Source: Azohydromonas aeria | GTDB lineage: Bacteria; Pseudomonadota; Gammaproteobacteria; Burkholderiales; Burkholderiaceae_C | Direction of reading: 5' to 3' | NCBI RefSeq assembly: GCF_009760915.1 | Contig: NZ_VIDQ01000044.1 | Span: forward strand, 1 to 58,829 | DNA: 58,829 bases | In this document: positions 45,176 through 53,105 of the stretch, piece by piece | Position numbering within the stretch: position 1 is the first letter of the stretch | Layout: each line of letters starts with the position of its first letter | The notes under the pieces: generated by a model | Database searches by the model: none | What the model was told of the DNA's origin: nothing | Seen by the model: the letters and a program-made list of their open reading frames with translations, nothing else | Translations under genes and position numbers: made by a program

Positions 45176-46141
45176 TCAGAGGAACGTGGTGACGAAGGCG
45201 CCGTCCCTGAATCCATCCACGCCCAGGATTCCCTGGACACGGCGAGAACCGTCCGGTAACCGGGCGATATGGACGATGGCGTGGACCGCCTCGGCAATCA
45301 GCGGCTCCATCGGCCTCGGGGACTCCGGGTGCATGCTCACGAGCATCTGCAGCCGGCTCAGTGCAGCGCGCGGGTTGTTGGCGTGAACCGTGGCGAGGCC
45401 GCCCTCATGGCCCGTGTTCCAGGCCGAGAGCAGGTCCATGGCATCGGGGCCGCGGGTTTCGCCGACGATGATCCTGTCCGGCCGGGCGCGCAGCGCGTGC
45501 TTGATCAGGTCGCGCAGGCTCACGTCGGTGGTGGTGTGCCACTGCGCGTAGTTCGCGGCCCGGCACTGGATCTCTCCCGTGTCCTCGATGAGGATCAGCC
45601 GATCACCTGGGAAGGCATTCGTGATCTCGCCGATGAGGGCGTTGGCAAGCGTGGTCTTGCCCGAGCCCGTGCCGCCCGAGACGACGATGTTGCGGCGCTC
45701 GTGCACGGCCTTGACGATCGCCGTGCACTGGGCATCGGTCATGATTCCCCGGGCCACGTAGTCGTCCAGCGTGAAGACCTTGATAGCCTTCTTGCGGATC
45801 TGGAAGGACGCCGCCGGAACGATGGGCGGGAGCTGCGCGGCGAAGCGGCTGCCGTCGATGGGCAGCTCGCACTCCAGCAGCGGGGAGGTGCGCCTGATTT
45901 CCTTGCGGTGGAAGCCGGCGACGTTCTCGAGGATGGATTGCGCCTTCGCGGCGCTCATGGCGCCGATCCTGCGCATCGGCTCGCCTAGGCACTCGACCCA
46001 CAGCGAGCCGTCCGGATTGAGGATCAGCTCAATGGTCCTGGGGTCGTGCAGGACCGCTAGCAGCTCTGGACCGAAGGCGCGCTCGATGGCCTGCTTGGCT
46101 CGGTCCTCGGTCGTAGCGACTTGCGGAGCATTCTGCGACAT
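45176..46141 (-). CDS. trbB: TrbB, VirB11-family ATPase
   Basis: 321 aa from ATG 46141 (GCGGGGC just upstream). Walker A GGTGSGKTTLA, Asp box LILIEDTGEIQC, Walker B-type HALRARPDRIIVGETRG and the His box HANNPRAAL. A hexameric traffic ATPase for the mating channel. First structural gene of the trb operon. Confidence 0.95.
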   Translation of the reverse strand: MSQNAPQVATTEDRAKQAIERAFGPELLAVLHDPRTIELILNPDGSLWVECLGEPMRRIGAMSAAKAQSILENVAGFHRKEIRRTSPLLECELPIDGSRFAAQLPPIVPAASFQIRKKAIKVFTLDDYVARGIMTDAQCTAIVKAVHERRNIVVSGGTGSGKTTLANALIGEITNAFPGDRLILIEDTGEIQCRAANYAQWHTTTDVSLRDLIKHALRARPDRIIVGETRGPDAMDLLSAWNTGHEGGLATVHANNPRAALSRLQMLVSMHPESPRPMEPLIAEAVHAIVHIARLPDGSRRVQGILGVDGFRDGAFVTTFL

Positions 46142-46208
46142 GCCCCGCAAGATATAGTGAACGCTAGCCCAGCGCAATTGTCCGGGATAGCGGTAATCTT
46201 TTTACTGC

Positions 46209-46571
46209 TTACCGATCCATCATCTTGCGCGCGTCCTGTGCCCACTTCCTTGCGACGAAGGCCTGGTAGTCCGTGAGCACCAGAGAGACGCGCTGGAAAC
46301 CCTTGGGCAGACTCTGGAGCGGCTTGTGACCGGAGAGCAACTCCAGGCCCTCTGGTGGCAGGTCGCAACGTTCCAGCAGCAGAGGAAGAGGCGTTTCGAG
46401 GGCGGTTGCGATCTTAGCCATGACCTTGAGCGACGGATTGCCGCGCCCTGTGGTGAGATCCGATATGAACGAAACCGACACTCCTGAATCGCGAGAGAGG
46501 TCGTGTTTGGACTTGCCCTGCTCCTCAAGGCACTGCAACACGTTGGTCAGGAAGATCATGTACTCGAGCAA
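46209..46571 (-). CDS. trbA: TrbA-like HTH regulator of the trb operon
   Basis: TTG start at 46571 is preferred: GGGAGGG ends 4 nt upstream; an ATG at 46559 lacks a site. About 120 aa. An N-terminal Cro/C1-type helix-turn-helix (KSKHDLSRDSGVSVSFISDL) and the TGRGNPSLKVMAKIATALETPLPLLLE stretch match the TrbA/KorA group. In RP4, TrbA represses trb and tra promoters and sits directly upstream of trbB, as here. Confidence 0.8.
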   Translation of the reverse strand: MLEYMIFLTNVLQCLEEQGKSKHDLSRDSGVSVSFISDLTTGRGNPSLKVMAKIATALETPLPLLLERCDLPPEGLELLSGHKPLQSLPKGFQRVSLVLTDYQAFVARKWAQDARKMMDR

Positions 46572-46588
46572 TGTGCCCTCCCTTGTTC

Positions 46589-46601
46589 TTTAGCCGCTGA
46601 A
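46589..46601. promoter_or_regulatory. KorB operator-like site upstream of trbA
   Basis: TTTAGCCGCTGAA matches the IncP KorB operator TTTAGCSGCTAAA at 12 of 13 positions. It lies between the divergent trbA and kleE genes, just beyond the trbA ribosome site. Confidence 0.6.
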
Positions 46602-46736
46602 GGATTTCTTGCGGGAGTCGTCGATAGCCAATGTGGCAAGATGCGTTGGCTCCACGCGTCGGAAGCAGATTCTTACAGACGCCGGATTCACCGGACGAGC
46701 ATGCTGCCCGGCGTACGTTTTCGGCTGGGAGAATCC

Positions 46737-46937
46737 ATGGCCAATACTCCTCGCAAGACCGACCCGCTGGATTTCCTGCTCATGGCGGTAGTTCTTCTCT
46801 GGCCACTGCTGCGCTGGGGAATCGCCCTGATGGTGGTCGTGTTCTTCGTGATCGGCCATTGGTTCACCGCCTTGGGCTGCTTCGTTCTGCTCAGCTTCTT
46901 GAGTTGGTGGGTGGCCTACGGCAAGCTGCCAGACTAA
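46737..46937 (+). CDS. kleE: KleE-like small membrane protein, 66 aa
   Basis: ATG 46737 with GGGAGAA upstream. Begins MANTPRKTDPLDFL, then two hydrophobic helices (LMAVVLLWPLLRWGIALMVV and the segment after IGHWF). The N-terminus PRK-x-DPLDFL and placement before korB recall IncP KleE, a stable-inheritance protein. The assignment is by resemblance and context. Confidence 0.6.
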   Translation: MANTPRKTDPLDFLLMAVVLLWPLLRWGIALMVVVFFVIGHWFTALGCFVLLSFLSWWVAYGKLPD

Positions 46938-47039
46938 CTATTAGAAATTCGTAGGATCAGAAAAATAAACAATGGTAATGAGAACCCGGAAAGAACGGAC
47001 CTGGGCCAAGCGTCCCTCAGCGCAGATGGAGACAGCCAG

Positions 47040-48026
47040 ATGGCTGTGAAGACGCCGACGAAGCGGGCCGCGACGTCTGGGGCCCAGAAGTCGGAAAGGC
47101 CGTCCAGTCCGCTGAGCAACCCTGCGCCTGCAGTAATGAGCGGCGTCCCGCTGGAGTTGCCGCTGGACGCGGTATCCCCCGACCCCAATCAACCCCGCCG
47201 TGCCAAGAACCCGGGCTATACCCCGGAGAAGCTGGGCGAGCTTGCAAGTTCGATCAAGGCTCGTGGGCAGAAGCAGGCCATATCGGTGCGCATCAACCAG
47301 GGCGAGCCAGGACGCTACTTCATCAACCATGGGGAGCGACGCTGGCGGGCTTGCTCCATGGCCGGGCTTTCCACGGTGAAGGCCTTCATCGATAACGACT
47401 TCGAGCGCGTGGACCAGGTCATCGAGAACCTGCAGCGCGAAGGCCTGACCGCCCGGGAGATTGCCGACTTCATCGGCCAGGAGCTGGCACGCGGGAAGCG
47501 CAAGGCCGACATCGCGCGCGAGCTCGGGAAGTCAGCCGCCTTCGTCACGCAGCACGTCACCCTGCTGGACCTGCCAGACCCCATTGCCGAGGCCTTCGAG
47601 GCCGGCCGCGTCAACGACGTCACGGTGGTGAACGAGTTGGTGGTCGCGCTCAGAAAGAACCCCATGGAGGTGGCTGCTTGGATCAAGAACAAGGAACAGG
47701 AAATCACCCGTGGCACCGTCAGAGGGCTGCGCGAGTACCTCGAAGAGATAGGGAGACTGGCTGCGCCGAGCCCTGCCCCAGCGGTCGATGAGGCACCCCC
47801 CGCAGAAGCGTCAACGCGACGCCTGCCCTCCCCACTTTCCGACAAGACCAGCGAGCGCGTGCATCGCCTCTGGATAGAAGTCGGCGTGGACGGCCGCGCC
47901 GCGCGTCTGCTCACCACGCGGCGCCCGACTGCTTCCGGCCGGGCCTGGGTCCGCTTTCTCGCCGATGGGCAGGAGGTGGACGTGGACCTCGCCTCGGTCA
48001 GCCTGGTGACTTTCCATGAAGGTTGA
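47040..48026 (+). CDS. korB: KorB, ParB-family partition/repressor protein
   Basis: 328 aa. ParB domain with DPNQPRRAKNPGYTPEKLGE and GRYFINHGERRWRAC, helix-turn-helix region GKSAAFVTQHVTLLDLPDPI, and a C-terminal SH3-like dimer domain (RLWIEVGVDGRAARLL). Recent work on the IncP family shows KorB is a CTP-dependent clamp. It represses backbone operons and acts in partition. Candidate operators at 46589 and 50769 fit. Confidence 0.93.
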   Translation: MAVKTPTKRAATSGAQKSERPSSPLSNPAPAVMSGVPLELPLDAVSPDPNQPRRAKNPGYTPEKLGELASSIKARGQKQAISVRINQGEPGRYFINHGERRWRACSMAGLSTVKAFIDNDFERVDQVIENLQREGLTAREIADFIGQELARGKRKADIARELGKSAAFVTQHVTLLDLPDPIAEAFEAGRVNDVTVVNELVVALRKNPMEVAAWIKNKEQEITRGTVRGLREYLEEIGRLAAPSPAPAVDEAPPAEASTRRLPSPLSDKTSERVHRLWIEVGVDGRAARLLTTRRPTASGRAWVRFLADGQEVDVDLASVSLVTFHEG

Positions 48027-48348
48027 GCAGCCCCCCAAGCGCCGCCTCGTGGTCATGAACGGCCACCGGGTTCTTCAGATCCTGGCCGACGACGACTGGG
48101 ACATCGAGAGGGTGGAGAAGGCCCACGGGATACGCCCCGGGGTCTACGAACTGTTCAAGGCGAGCGAGGCGGATCGATCCAAGCCAGCCACCGGCGTCGT
48201 CGTCCACGTGGACGAACTGCAGGCGTACCTGCAGACCAATGCCGGCCTCTTCAGGCACGACCTGGCTGCTTTTGACCATCCACTTCCGCTCGGGGGCCGG
48301 GTCACCGTTTCCTACGACAGCCAAGGCCGCGCCAGCTTCGACGCGTAG
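48016..48348 (+). CDS. KfrB-domain protein, 110 aa
   Basis: Starts inside the end of korB (11-bp overlap). The KfrB-type core is visible: RVLQILADDDWDIERVEKAH, GIRPGVYELFKASEADRSK, then GVVVHVDELQAYLQ and TVSYDSQGRA. KfrB is an IncP accessory protein for stability. No HTH or membrane span. Confidence 0.72.
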   Translation: MKVEQPPKRRLVVMNGHRVLQILADDDWDIERVEKAHGIRPGVYELFKASEADRSKPATGVVVHVDELQAYLQTNAGLFRHDLAAFDHPLPLGGRVTVSYDSQGRASFDA

Positions 48349-48379
48349 CCTGCCAAGGGCGGCGCCCGCTGATCCTGGG

Positions 48380-48802
48380 TTAGGTCCTTCCGCGGGGCCT
48401 GACCACCTCCTGCATCACCTTCCCCAGTTCATCCTGCTGCGCCGTGATCCGCTCCAGCAGTACCTGCACCGTGGCCGGCGTGAAGCGCGCCGTGCGGGCG
48501 TCTGCGGCCAGCCACAGCTTCAGCAGCCCGCCCAGCCGCCCGAGGTCCCCGTTGATGCGAGCCAGTTCGCGCACCGCATCCAAGTCCACGGCGCTGTGCA
48601 GCTTGTACCCGAGCCCCACTTCGCGCAGGTAGCGACCGACGCTGCGCTTGGCCGTGCTTGCCTGCAGTCGCAGCGTCGCCTTCTCCTGATCGTTTACCAG
48701 CACCCGCAGGCAGTGCCTGCGCACCTCGTGCGCAGGCCTGCCTGCAGCCTGCTTGGGTTGGGGCACAGGTCGCTTCGCGGGCGCATTGGAGGGCGGCGGC
48801 AT
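48380..48802 (-). CDS. traJ: TraJ, oriT-binding relaxosome protein
   Basis: 140 aa from ATG 48802, with GGAG 6 nt upstream. A ribbon-helix-helix-type N-terminus is followed by the highly conserved LARINGDLGRLGGLLKLWL and ARFTPATVQVLL, ending QDELGKVMQEVVRPRG as in RP4 TraJ. Binds next to nic and helps load TraI. Divergent from traK across oriT, as in RP4. Confidence 0.92.
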   Translation of the reverse strand: MPPPSNAPAKRPVPQPKQAAGRPAHEVRRHCLRVLVNDQEKATLRLQASTAKRSVGRYLREVGLGYKLHSAVDLDAVRELARINGDLGRLGGLLKLWLAADARTARFTPATVQVLLERITAQQDELGKVMQEVVRPRGRT

Positions 48803-48894
48803 CGAGAACTCCAGGGTTAACGGCCTCGCAGAGCAGGATGCCCGTCGAGCCCAGCGAGTAAGGGGAGTGAACAGGGGCATGGCGCTCCGCGACA

Positions 48895-48965
48895 TGGCCA
48901 TGTTCACCTATCTTGCCCGCGCTTTGCCGTTCGGAAACACCACGGAAGCTCAGCAGTCTGTGTTC
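48895..48965 (+). other. oriT core with nic region
   Basis: TTCACCTATCTTGCCCGC (48903-48920) matches the RP4 nic region TTCACCTATCCTG/CCCG with one substitution before the nick, placing nic between 48915 and 48916 on the + strand. The homology continues with GCCGTT (48925-48930), GGAAACACCA and CGGAA, in the same order as RP4 oriT. Lies between divergent traJ and traK. Confidence 0.82.
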
Positions 48966-49073
48966 GTTTTTTCCGCTGAATCTGTGCTGAACCACCGCTG
49001 TTCGCATTAGGATATGGCGAACAGCTCCCAAAAGCACGGAAATGCGGCTTCTTCAGCGACATCCCAGCGCAGC

Positions 49074-49131
49074 TACAGCGTCGATACAGCGGTGCTTCCG
49101 TGCTGTTACAGCGTTGATACAGCGGTACTTC
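49074..49131. repeat. two 25-bp direct repeats between nic and traK
   Basis: TACAGCGTCGATACAGCGG (49074-) and TACAGCGTTGATACAGCGG (49107-) each continue with GTGCTTC or GTACTTC. Identity is 23 of 25 and the period is 33 bp, about three helical turns. ACAGCG occurs four times. The position matches the RP4 segment that TraK binds and bends. Confidence 0.7.
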
Positions 49132-49196
49132 AGCGATCCGCGCAGCGGAGATGCAGCGATGCGGGAGCGCTCGCAGGGTGCGCAGGGGCGGCAGCC

Positions 49197-49580
49197 GTGC
49201 TGAAGGCGTGCACCGCTTACGTGGAAGAGCTGGCTGCCTGGGTCCAGGACCAGCCGCCGAAGAGGCGCGGGCAGGACACGAACGCGGTGGCCTTCCTGGC
49301 CGTGCGTGAGGACGTGGAAGCAGCCATTGCGGCCGGCTTCCCGCTCACGACGATCTGGCGCCACTTGCACGAGACGCGCCGGCTGGGCTTCCGCTACGAC
49401 ACGTTCCTGAAGTACGTGCGCAAGCACGTGAGGCGCGCGCCTGCGCAGTCCGTTGCGGCTTCCCCGCCCTCCTCTGCGCCTGTTTCCTCTCCAGTCCCCC
49501 TACCCGAGCCGCGACGCACCGACACGACCGTGCCGGGCTTCAGCTTCACGGCGGCCGCTGACCCGAAGGAGCTTTTCTGA
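49197..49580 (+). CDS. traK: TraK, oriT-binding accessory protein
   Basis: 127 aa from GTG 49197, chosen because RP4 TraK starts at the equivalent point just before YVEELAAWVQ. The frame is open to 49014 but covers the repeats. Core: AVAFLAVREDVEAAIAAGFPLTTIW, then HETRRLGFRYDTFLKYVRKHV, and a Pro-rich tail ending in GFSFTAAADPKELF. Wraps oriT DNA. TGATG-coupled to traL. Confidence 0.85.
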   Translation: MLKACTAYVEELAAWVQDQPPKRRGQDTNAVAFLAVREDVEAAIAAGFPLTTIWRHLHETRRLGFRYDTFLKYVRKHVRRAPAQSVAASPPSSAPVSSPVPLPEPRRTDTTVPGFSFTAAADPKELF

Positions 49581-50308
49581 TGAGCAAGATCAACTTCGTC
49601 CTGCAGGGCAAGGGTGGCGTGGGCAAGTCGATGGTGGCGGCCATGCTGGCCCAGTACAAGCAGGCCAAGGGGCACAGCCCGCTGTGCATCGACACCGACC
49701 CGGTGAACGCGACCTTCGCCGGCTACAAGACGCTGGACGTCAAGCGGGTGGAACTGCTGGCCGGCGACGAAATCGACACGCGCCGCTTCGACTCGATGGT
49801 GGAGCTGCTCGCTACCGCGCAGGCCGACGTGATCGTGGACAACGGCGCCAGCTCCTTCGTGCCGCTGTCGCACTACCTCATTTCCAACGAGGTGCCGGCG
49901 CTGCTCAAGGACTTGGGCCATGAGCTGGTGGTCCACACGGTGGTCACGGGTGGCCAAGCTCTGGTGGATACGGTGTCGGGGTTTGCGCAGCTCGCCACGC
50001 AGTTCCCGGCCGACTGCTTGTTCATCGTGTGGCTCAACCCGTATTTCGGGCCGGTGACGACCGAGGACGGCAAGCCTTTCGAGGCGATGAAGGCCTACAC
50101 CTCGAACAAGGCGCGGGTGTCGGCGCTGGTGCAGCTTCCGGCTCTCAAGGGGGAGACCTACGGGCGCGACCTCAGCGACATGCTGCAGGCGCGCAGGACG
50201 TTCGAGGAAACGCTGGGCACGGCCGCGGTGCCGCTGATGACGCGGCAGCGGCTGAAGATCGTGCGCGACCAGCTCTTCCGCCAGCTCGACGGCGCGGCGG
50301 TGCTGTGA
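49580..50308 (+). CDS. traL: TraL, ParA/MinD-like ATPase of the relaxase operon
   Basis: 242 aa. Deviant Walker A QGKGGVGKSMVAAMLAQYK, then LCIDTDPVNATFAGYK, DVIVDNGASSFVPLSHYLIS and VVTGGQALVDTVSGFAQLA, in close colinearity with RP4 TraL. ATGA-type overlap with traM. The exact role in transfer is not well defined in the family. Confidence 0.93.
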   Translation: MSKINFVLQGKGGVGKSMVAAMLAQYKQAKGHSPLCIDTDPVNATFAGYKTLDVKRVELLAGDEIDTRRFDSMVELLATAQADVIVDNGASSFVPLSHYLISNEVPALLKDLGHELVVHTVVTGGQALVDTVSGFAQLATQFPADCLFIVWLNPYFGPVTTEDGKPFEAMKAYTSNKARVSALVQLPALKGETYGRDLSDMLQARRTFEETLGTAAVPLMTRQRLKIVRDQLFRQLDGAAVL

Positions 50309-50748
50309 TGGCCGCGGGCGACCGCATCGAGCACGTGATTCGGGAGATCGCGGCCCGGCACGGCGTCGGGCTCACCCGCGACGACCCGGTCCTCATGCTG
50401 CTGACGATCAACGAGCACCTGCTGGCCGCCGGCGAGGAACAGCAGCGCCAGCTGCTTGACGCCTTCAAGTCCGAGCTGGAAGCCATCGCCCGGCGCAGCG
50501 GCGAGAGCGCGCGCGTCCAGGCCGAGAAGGCGCTGCAGGCGGCGCTGGAGACGAGCCGGGAGGCGATGGCGGCGGCAGCCCAGCAATGCGCAGCGGCAAC
50601 GTCCACGGGGCTGCAGGCCTTGGTCCAGATGCACGCCCACCAGACAGCCGCCCACCTCAGGCAGGTGCGGCAAGTGGCCCTGATCAACCTGGGCGGCGGC
50701 CTCATGACGCTGGTGGCCGCGCTGGTGCTGGCCTGGGTGGCGATCTAG
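50308..50748 (+). CDS. traM: TraM-like conjugal transfer protein
   Basis: 146 aa. N-terminal IREIAARHGVGLTRDDPVLML, central long helix rich in Ala/Glu, and a C-terminal membrane span (INLGGGLMTLVAALVLAWVAI). The position after traL matches RP4 traM. Confidence 0.85.
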   Translation: MAAGDRIEHVIREIAARHGVGLTRDDPVLMLLTINEHLLAAGEEQQRQLLDAFKSELEAIARRSGESARVQAEKALQAALETSREAMAAAAQQCAAATSTGLQALVQMHAHQTAAHLRQVRQVALINLGGGLMTLVAALVLAWVAI

Positions 50749-50768
50749 GGACGCGGCCGGATCGATCC

Positions 50769-50781
50769 TTCAGCGGCTGAA
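50769..50781. promoter_or_regulatory. KorB operator-like palindrome before traI
   Basis: TTCAGCGGCTGAA is a perfect palindrome around the central base and matches the KorB operator TTTAGCSGCTAAA at 11 of 13 positions. It lies 5 bp before the traI start and could allow traI to be repressed separately. Confidence 0.5.
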
Positions 50782-50786
50782 GACTC

Positions 50787-53105
50787 GTGATCGCCAAGCA
50801 CGTCCCGATGCGCGTGCTGCGCAAGAGCAGCATGGCAGAGCTGGTGGGGTACCTCACCGACCAGCAAGGCCTGACCGAGCGCGTCGGGGACATCCGCCTC
50901 ACCCACTGCGAGGCCGCGACGCTGGGCGCGGCCGTGAGCGAAATGCTGGCCGTGCAGCAGCTCAACACCCGGGCGCAGTCGGATTTCACCTACCACCTGC
51001 TGGTGAGCTTCCCGGCTGGGGAGAACCCCTCGCCCGAAACGCTGGCGGCGATCGAAGAGCGGCTGTGCAAGGGACTGGGCTTCGAAGGGCACCAGCGGAT
51101 CAGTGTCGTCCACCACGACACCGACCACCTGCACGTGCACATCGGCATCAACAAGGTCCACCCGCAGCGGCTGACCCTGAAGGAGCCCTACCTCGCCTAC
51201 AAGACGCTGGCCGTGATGTGCGAGCGGCTGGAGCGCGAGTACGGGCTGCAGGCGGTGAACCACACCCCGCGGCGCGGTGTTGGCGAGGGCAAGGCGGCCG
51301 ACATGGAGCAGCACGCGGCCGTTGAGAGCCTCATTAGCTGGGTGCGGCGCGAGTGCCTGGACCTCTTGCACGCGGCCACCACCTGGCAGGAACTGCACCA
51401 CGAGCTGGCCGACCATGGGCTGGAGCTGCGCGAGCGCGGCGCCGGGCTGATCTTCGCCTCCCAGGACGGCACCTTCGTGAAGGCCAGCACCGTGGACCGC
51501 GGCCTGTCGAAGAAGGCCCTGGAAGCCAGGCTGGGCGCCTTCCAGGCACCGGTGGGCCTGGTGTGGCCCTGGGCGAGCAAGTCCTACCGCAAGGGACCGG
51601 TGCGCAGCCGCGTGGACACCACCGAACTCTACGCCCGCTACCGCGCGCAGCGGGAGGCTGTAGGCGACCAGCGGGCCGAGGCACTGGGCGTTGCCCGCAG
51701 GCGCAAGGCCGAGGCACTGGCGGCGGCGAAGCGGGCTTATGCGCTGCAGCGTGCTGCGATCCGGCTTTCCGACGGCAAGGGTATCGACAAGCGCCTCGTC
51801 TACGCCACCGCGAGCTTCCAGATGCGCCAGCGGCTGCAGGTCATCCACCGCGGCTACGAAGCGGAGCGCGCCGCGATCCTGAAGAACCACCAGCACCAAG
51901 CCTGGGCCGACTGGCTCAAGGCCGAAGCCGTGAAGGGCAACAGCGAGGCGCTGGCGGCGCTGCGGGCGAGTACCGAAGCCTCGAACCTGCGCGGCCACAC
52001 CGTGCGCGCGCAAGGCCTGACTGGGGCCACCGGCGCCAGCCCCGAAGTTGAGAACGTCACCAAGGCCGGCACCGTCGTCTACCGGGCCGGCGCCAGCGCT
52101 GTACGCGACGACGGCCGGCGGCTGCAGGTCTCGCGCGCGGCCGACCAGGACACGGTGCAGGCAGCACTGAAGCTGGCCCGCCAGCGCTACGGCGACCGCA
52201 TCACCGTCAGCGGCTCCCAGCGATTCCGTGTGGCCGTGGTGCGCGCGGCGGTGGAGCGGGCGCTGCCGGTCACTTTCACCGACCCCGGCCTTGAGCGGCA
52301 GCGCCAGGCCCTGATGCGCAAGGAGCCCCCTCATGGAACGGATGAGCGACGAGGACCTGATCGACGAGACGATGGCCGCCCTGCCCGAGCTGCCCGATCT
52401 GGAACTGACGCGGCTGGCGCTGCCCGCCATGCCCACGGTCGAAAGCCCAACCCTGGCGGCGCTCCCAAAGGTACGCCGCCCCGATCCCGTCACCGTGTGC
52501 GAGACCTGCCCGAACGCGATGTGGCAGGCCAGCGAGCAGGATGTGAGCTGCTACTGCCGGGTGATGTACGTCACGGTGTGGAGCAACAAGGAGCCCAGGC
52601 ACCTGACGCACTGCGACGGCCCGTGGATCGGGCAGGAAGAGAAGGAAGAGTAAGCCGCCCGCCCGTGGGCCGCCCGGGATCAAAGGCCCCGCCCAAGGCC
52701 GAGGCGCGGCTGCGCACCGGCGCCGGCGTGGGCGTGCGTGCGCCGACGGCGCCACGGCCAGCGCCAACCGCCCCCGCCTGGCCGATACCCGGCGCGAAGC
52801 TGGCGTCGCAGGCCTACGCCGCCGCGGACAGCTACATCGAGGAGCGCGAGGGCAAGCGCGCGCGCGGCATCGACGTGCCCAGGCACGTGCGCTACAGCCC
52901 GACCAGGCAGCCCCTTTCCTTCGCAGGCCTGCGCAGCGTCGATGGCTGCACGCTGGCCCTACTCGACCGCGGCGATGTGGTCCTGGTGATGCCAGTTGAC
53001 TTCACAACTGTTCGGCGGCTGAAGTCCGTATCCATCGGGCAATCCATCACCGTCACCCCCACGGGCTCGCTGGCTGCGAGCCATTCCAGAGGACGAAGCC
53101 GATGA
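50787..53105 (+). CDS. traI: TraI, MOB-P1 relaxase
   Basis: 772 aa from GTG 50787 (begins MIAKHVPMRV like RP4). Catalytic Tyr22 in MAELVGYLTD, motif III HHDTDHLHVHIGINK near residues 108-120 with the metal-binding His set. Nicks oriT and stays bound to the 5' end. The middle carries long basic helices; after about residue 510 the frame is Arg/Pro-rich and shares its DNA with traH. Overlaps traG by 4 bp. Confidence 0.94.
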   Translation: MIAKHVPMRVLRKSSMAELVGYLTDQQGLTERVGDIRLTHCEAATLGAAVSEMLAVQQLNTRAQSDFTYHLLVSFPAGENPSPETLAAIEERLCKGLGFEGHQRISVVHHDTDHLHVHIGINKVHPQRLTLKEPYLAYKTLAVMCERLEREYGLQAVNHTPRRGVGEGKAADMEQHAAVESLISWVRRECLDLLHAATTWQELHHELADHGLELRERGAGLIFASQDGTFVKASTVDRGLSKKALEARLGAFQAPVGLVWPWASKSYRKGPVRSRVDTTELYARYRAQREAVGDQRAEALGVARRRKAEALAAAKRAYALQRAAIRLSDGKGIDKRLVYATASFQMRQRLQVIHRGYEAERAAILKNHQHQAWADWLKAEAVKGNSEALAALRASTEASNLRGHTVRAQGLTGATGASPEVENVTKAGTVVYRAGASAVRDDGRRLQVSRAADQDTVQAALKLARQRYGDRITVSGSQRFRVAVVRAAVERALPVTFTDPGLERQRQALMRKEPPHGTDERRGPDRRDDGRPARAARSGTDAAGAARHAHGRKPNPGGAPKGTPPRSRHRVRDLPERDVAGQRAGCELLLPGDVRHGVEQQGAQAPDALRRPVDRAGREGRVSRPPVGRPGSKAPPKAEARLRTGAGVGVRAPTAPRPAPTAPAWPIPGAKLASQAYAAADSYIEEREGKRARGIDVPRHVRYSPTRQPLSFAGLRSVDGCTLALLDRGDVVLVMPVDFTTVRRLKSVSIGQSITVTPTGSLAASHSRGRSR
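52333..52653 (+). CDS. traH: TraH, encoded out of frame inside traI
   Basis: 106 aa from ATG 52333 in a different frame from traI. Acidic N-terminus (MERMSDEDLIDETMAALPEL), a helix, then a cysteine cluster (VCETCPNAMW, SCYCRVMY). RP4 traH is likewise nested in traI. The acidic nature suits a chaperone for the TraI-TraJ complex. In this stretch traI itself shows low-complexity Arg/Ala/Pro, so TraH appears to be the constrained frame. Confidence 0.82.
   Translation: MERMSDEDLIDETMAALPELPDLELTRLALPAMPTVESPTLAALPKVRRPDPVTVCETCPNAMWQASEQDVSCYCRVMYVTVWSNKEPRHLTHCDGPWIGQEEKEE

Noticed and set aside
49014..49196. Long N-terminal extension of TraK
   Set aside because: It would translate the direct repeats at 49074-49131; RP4 TraK aligns only from about 49197.
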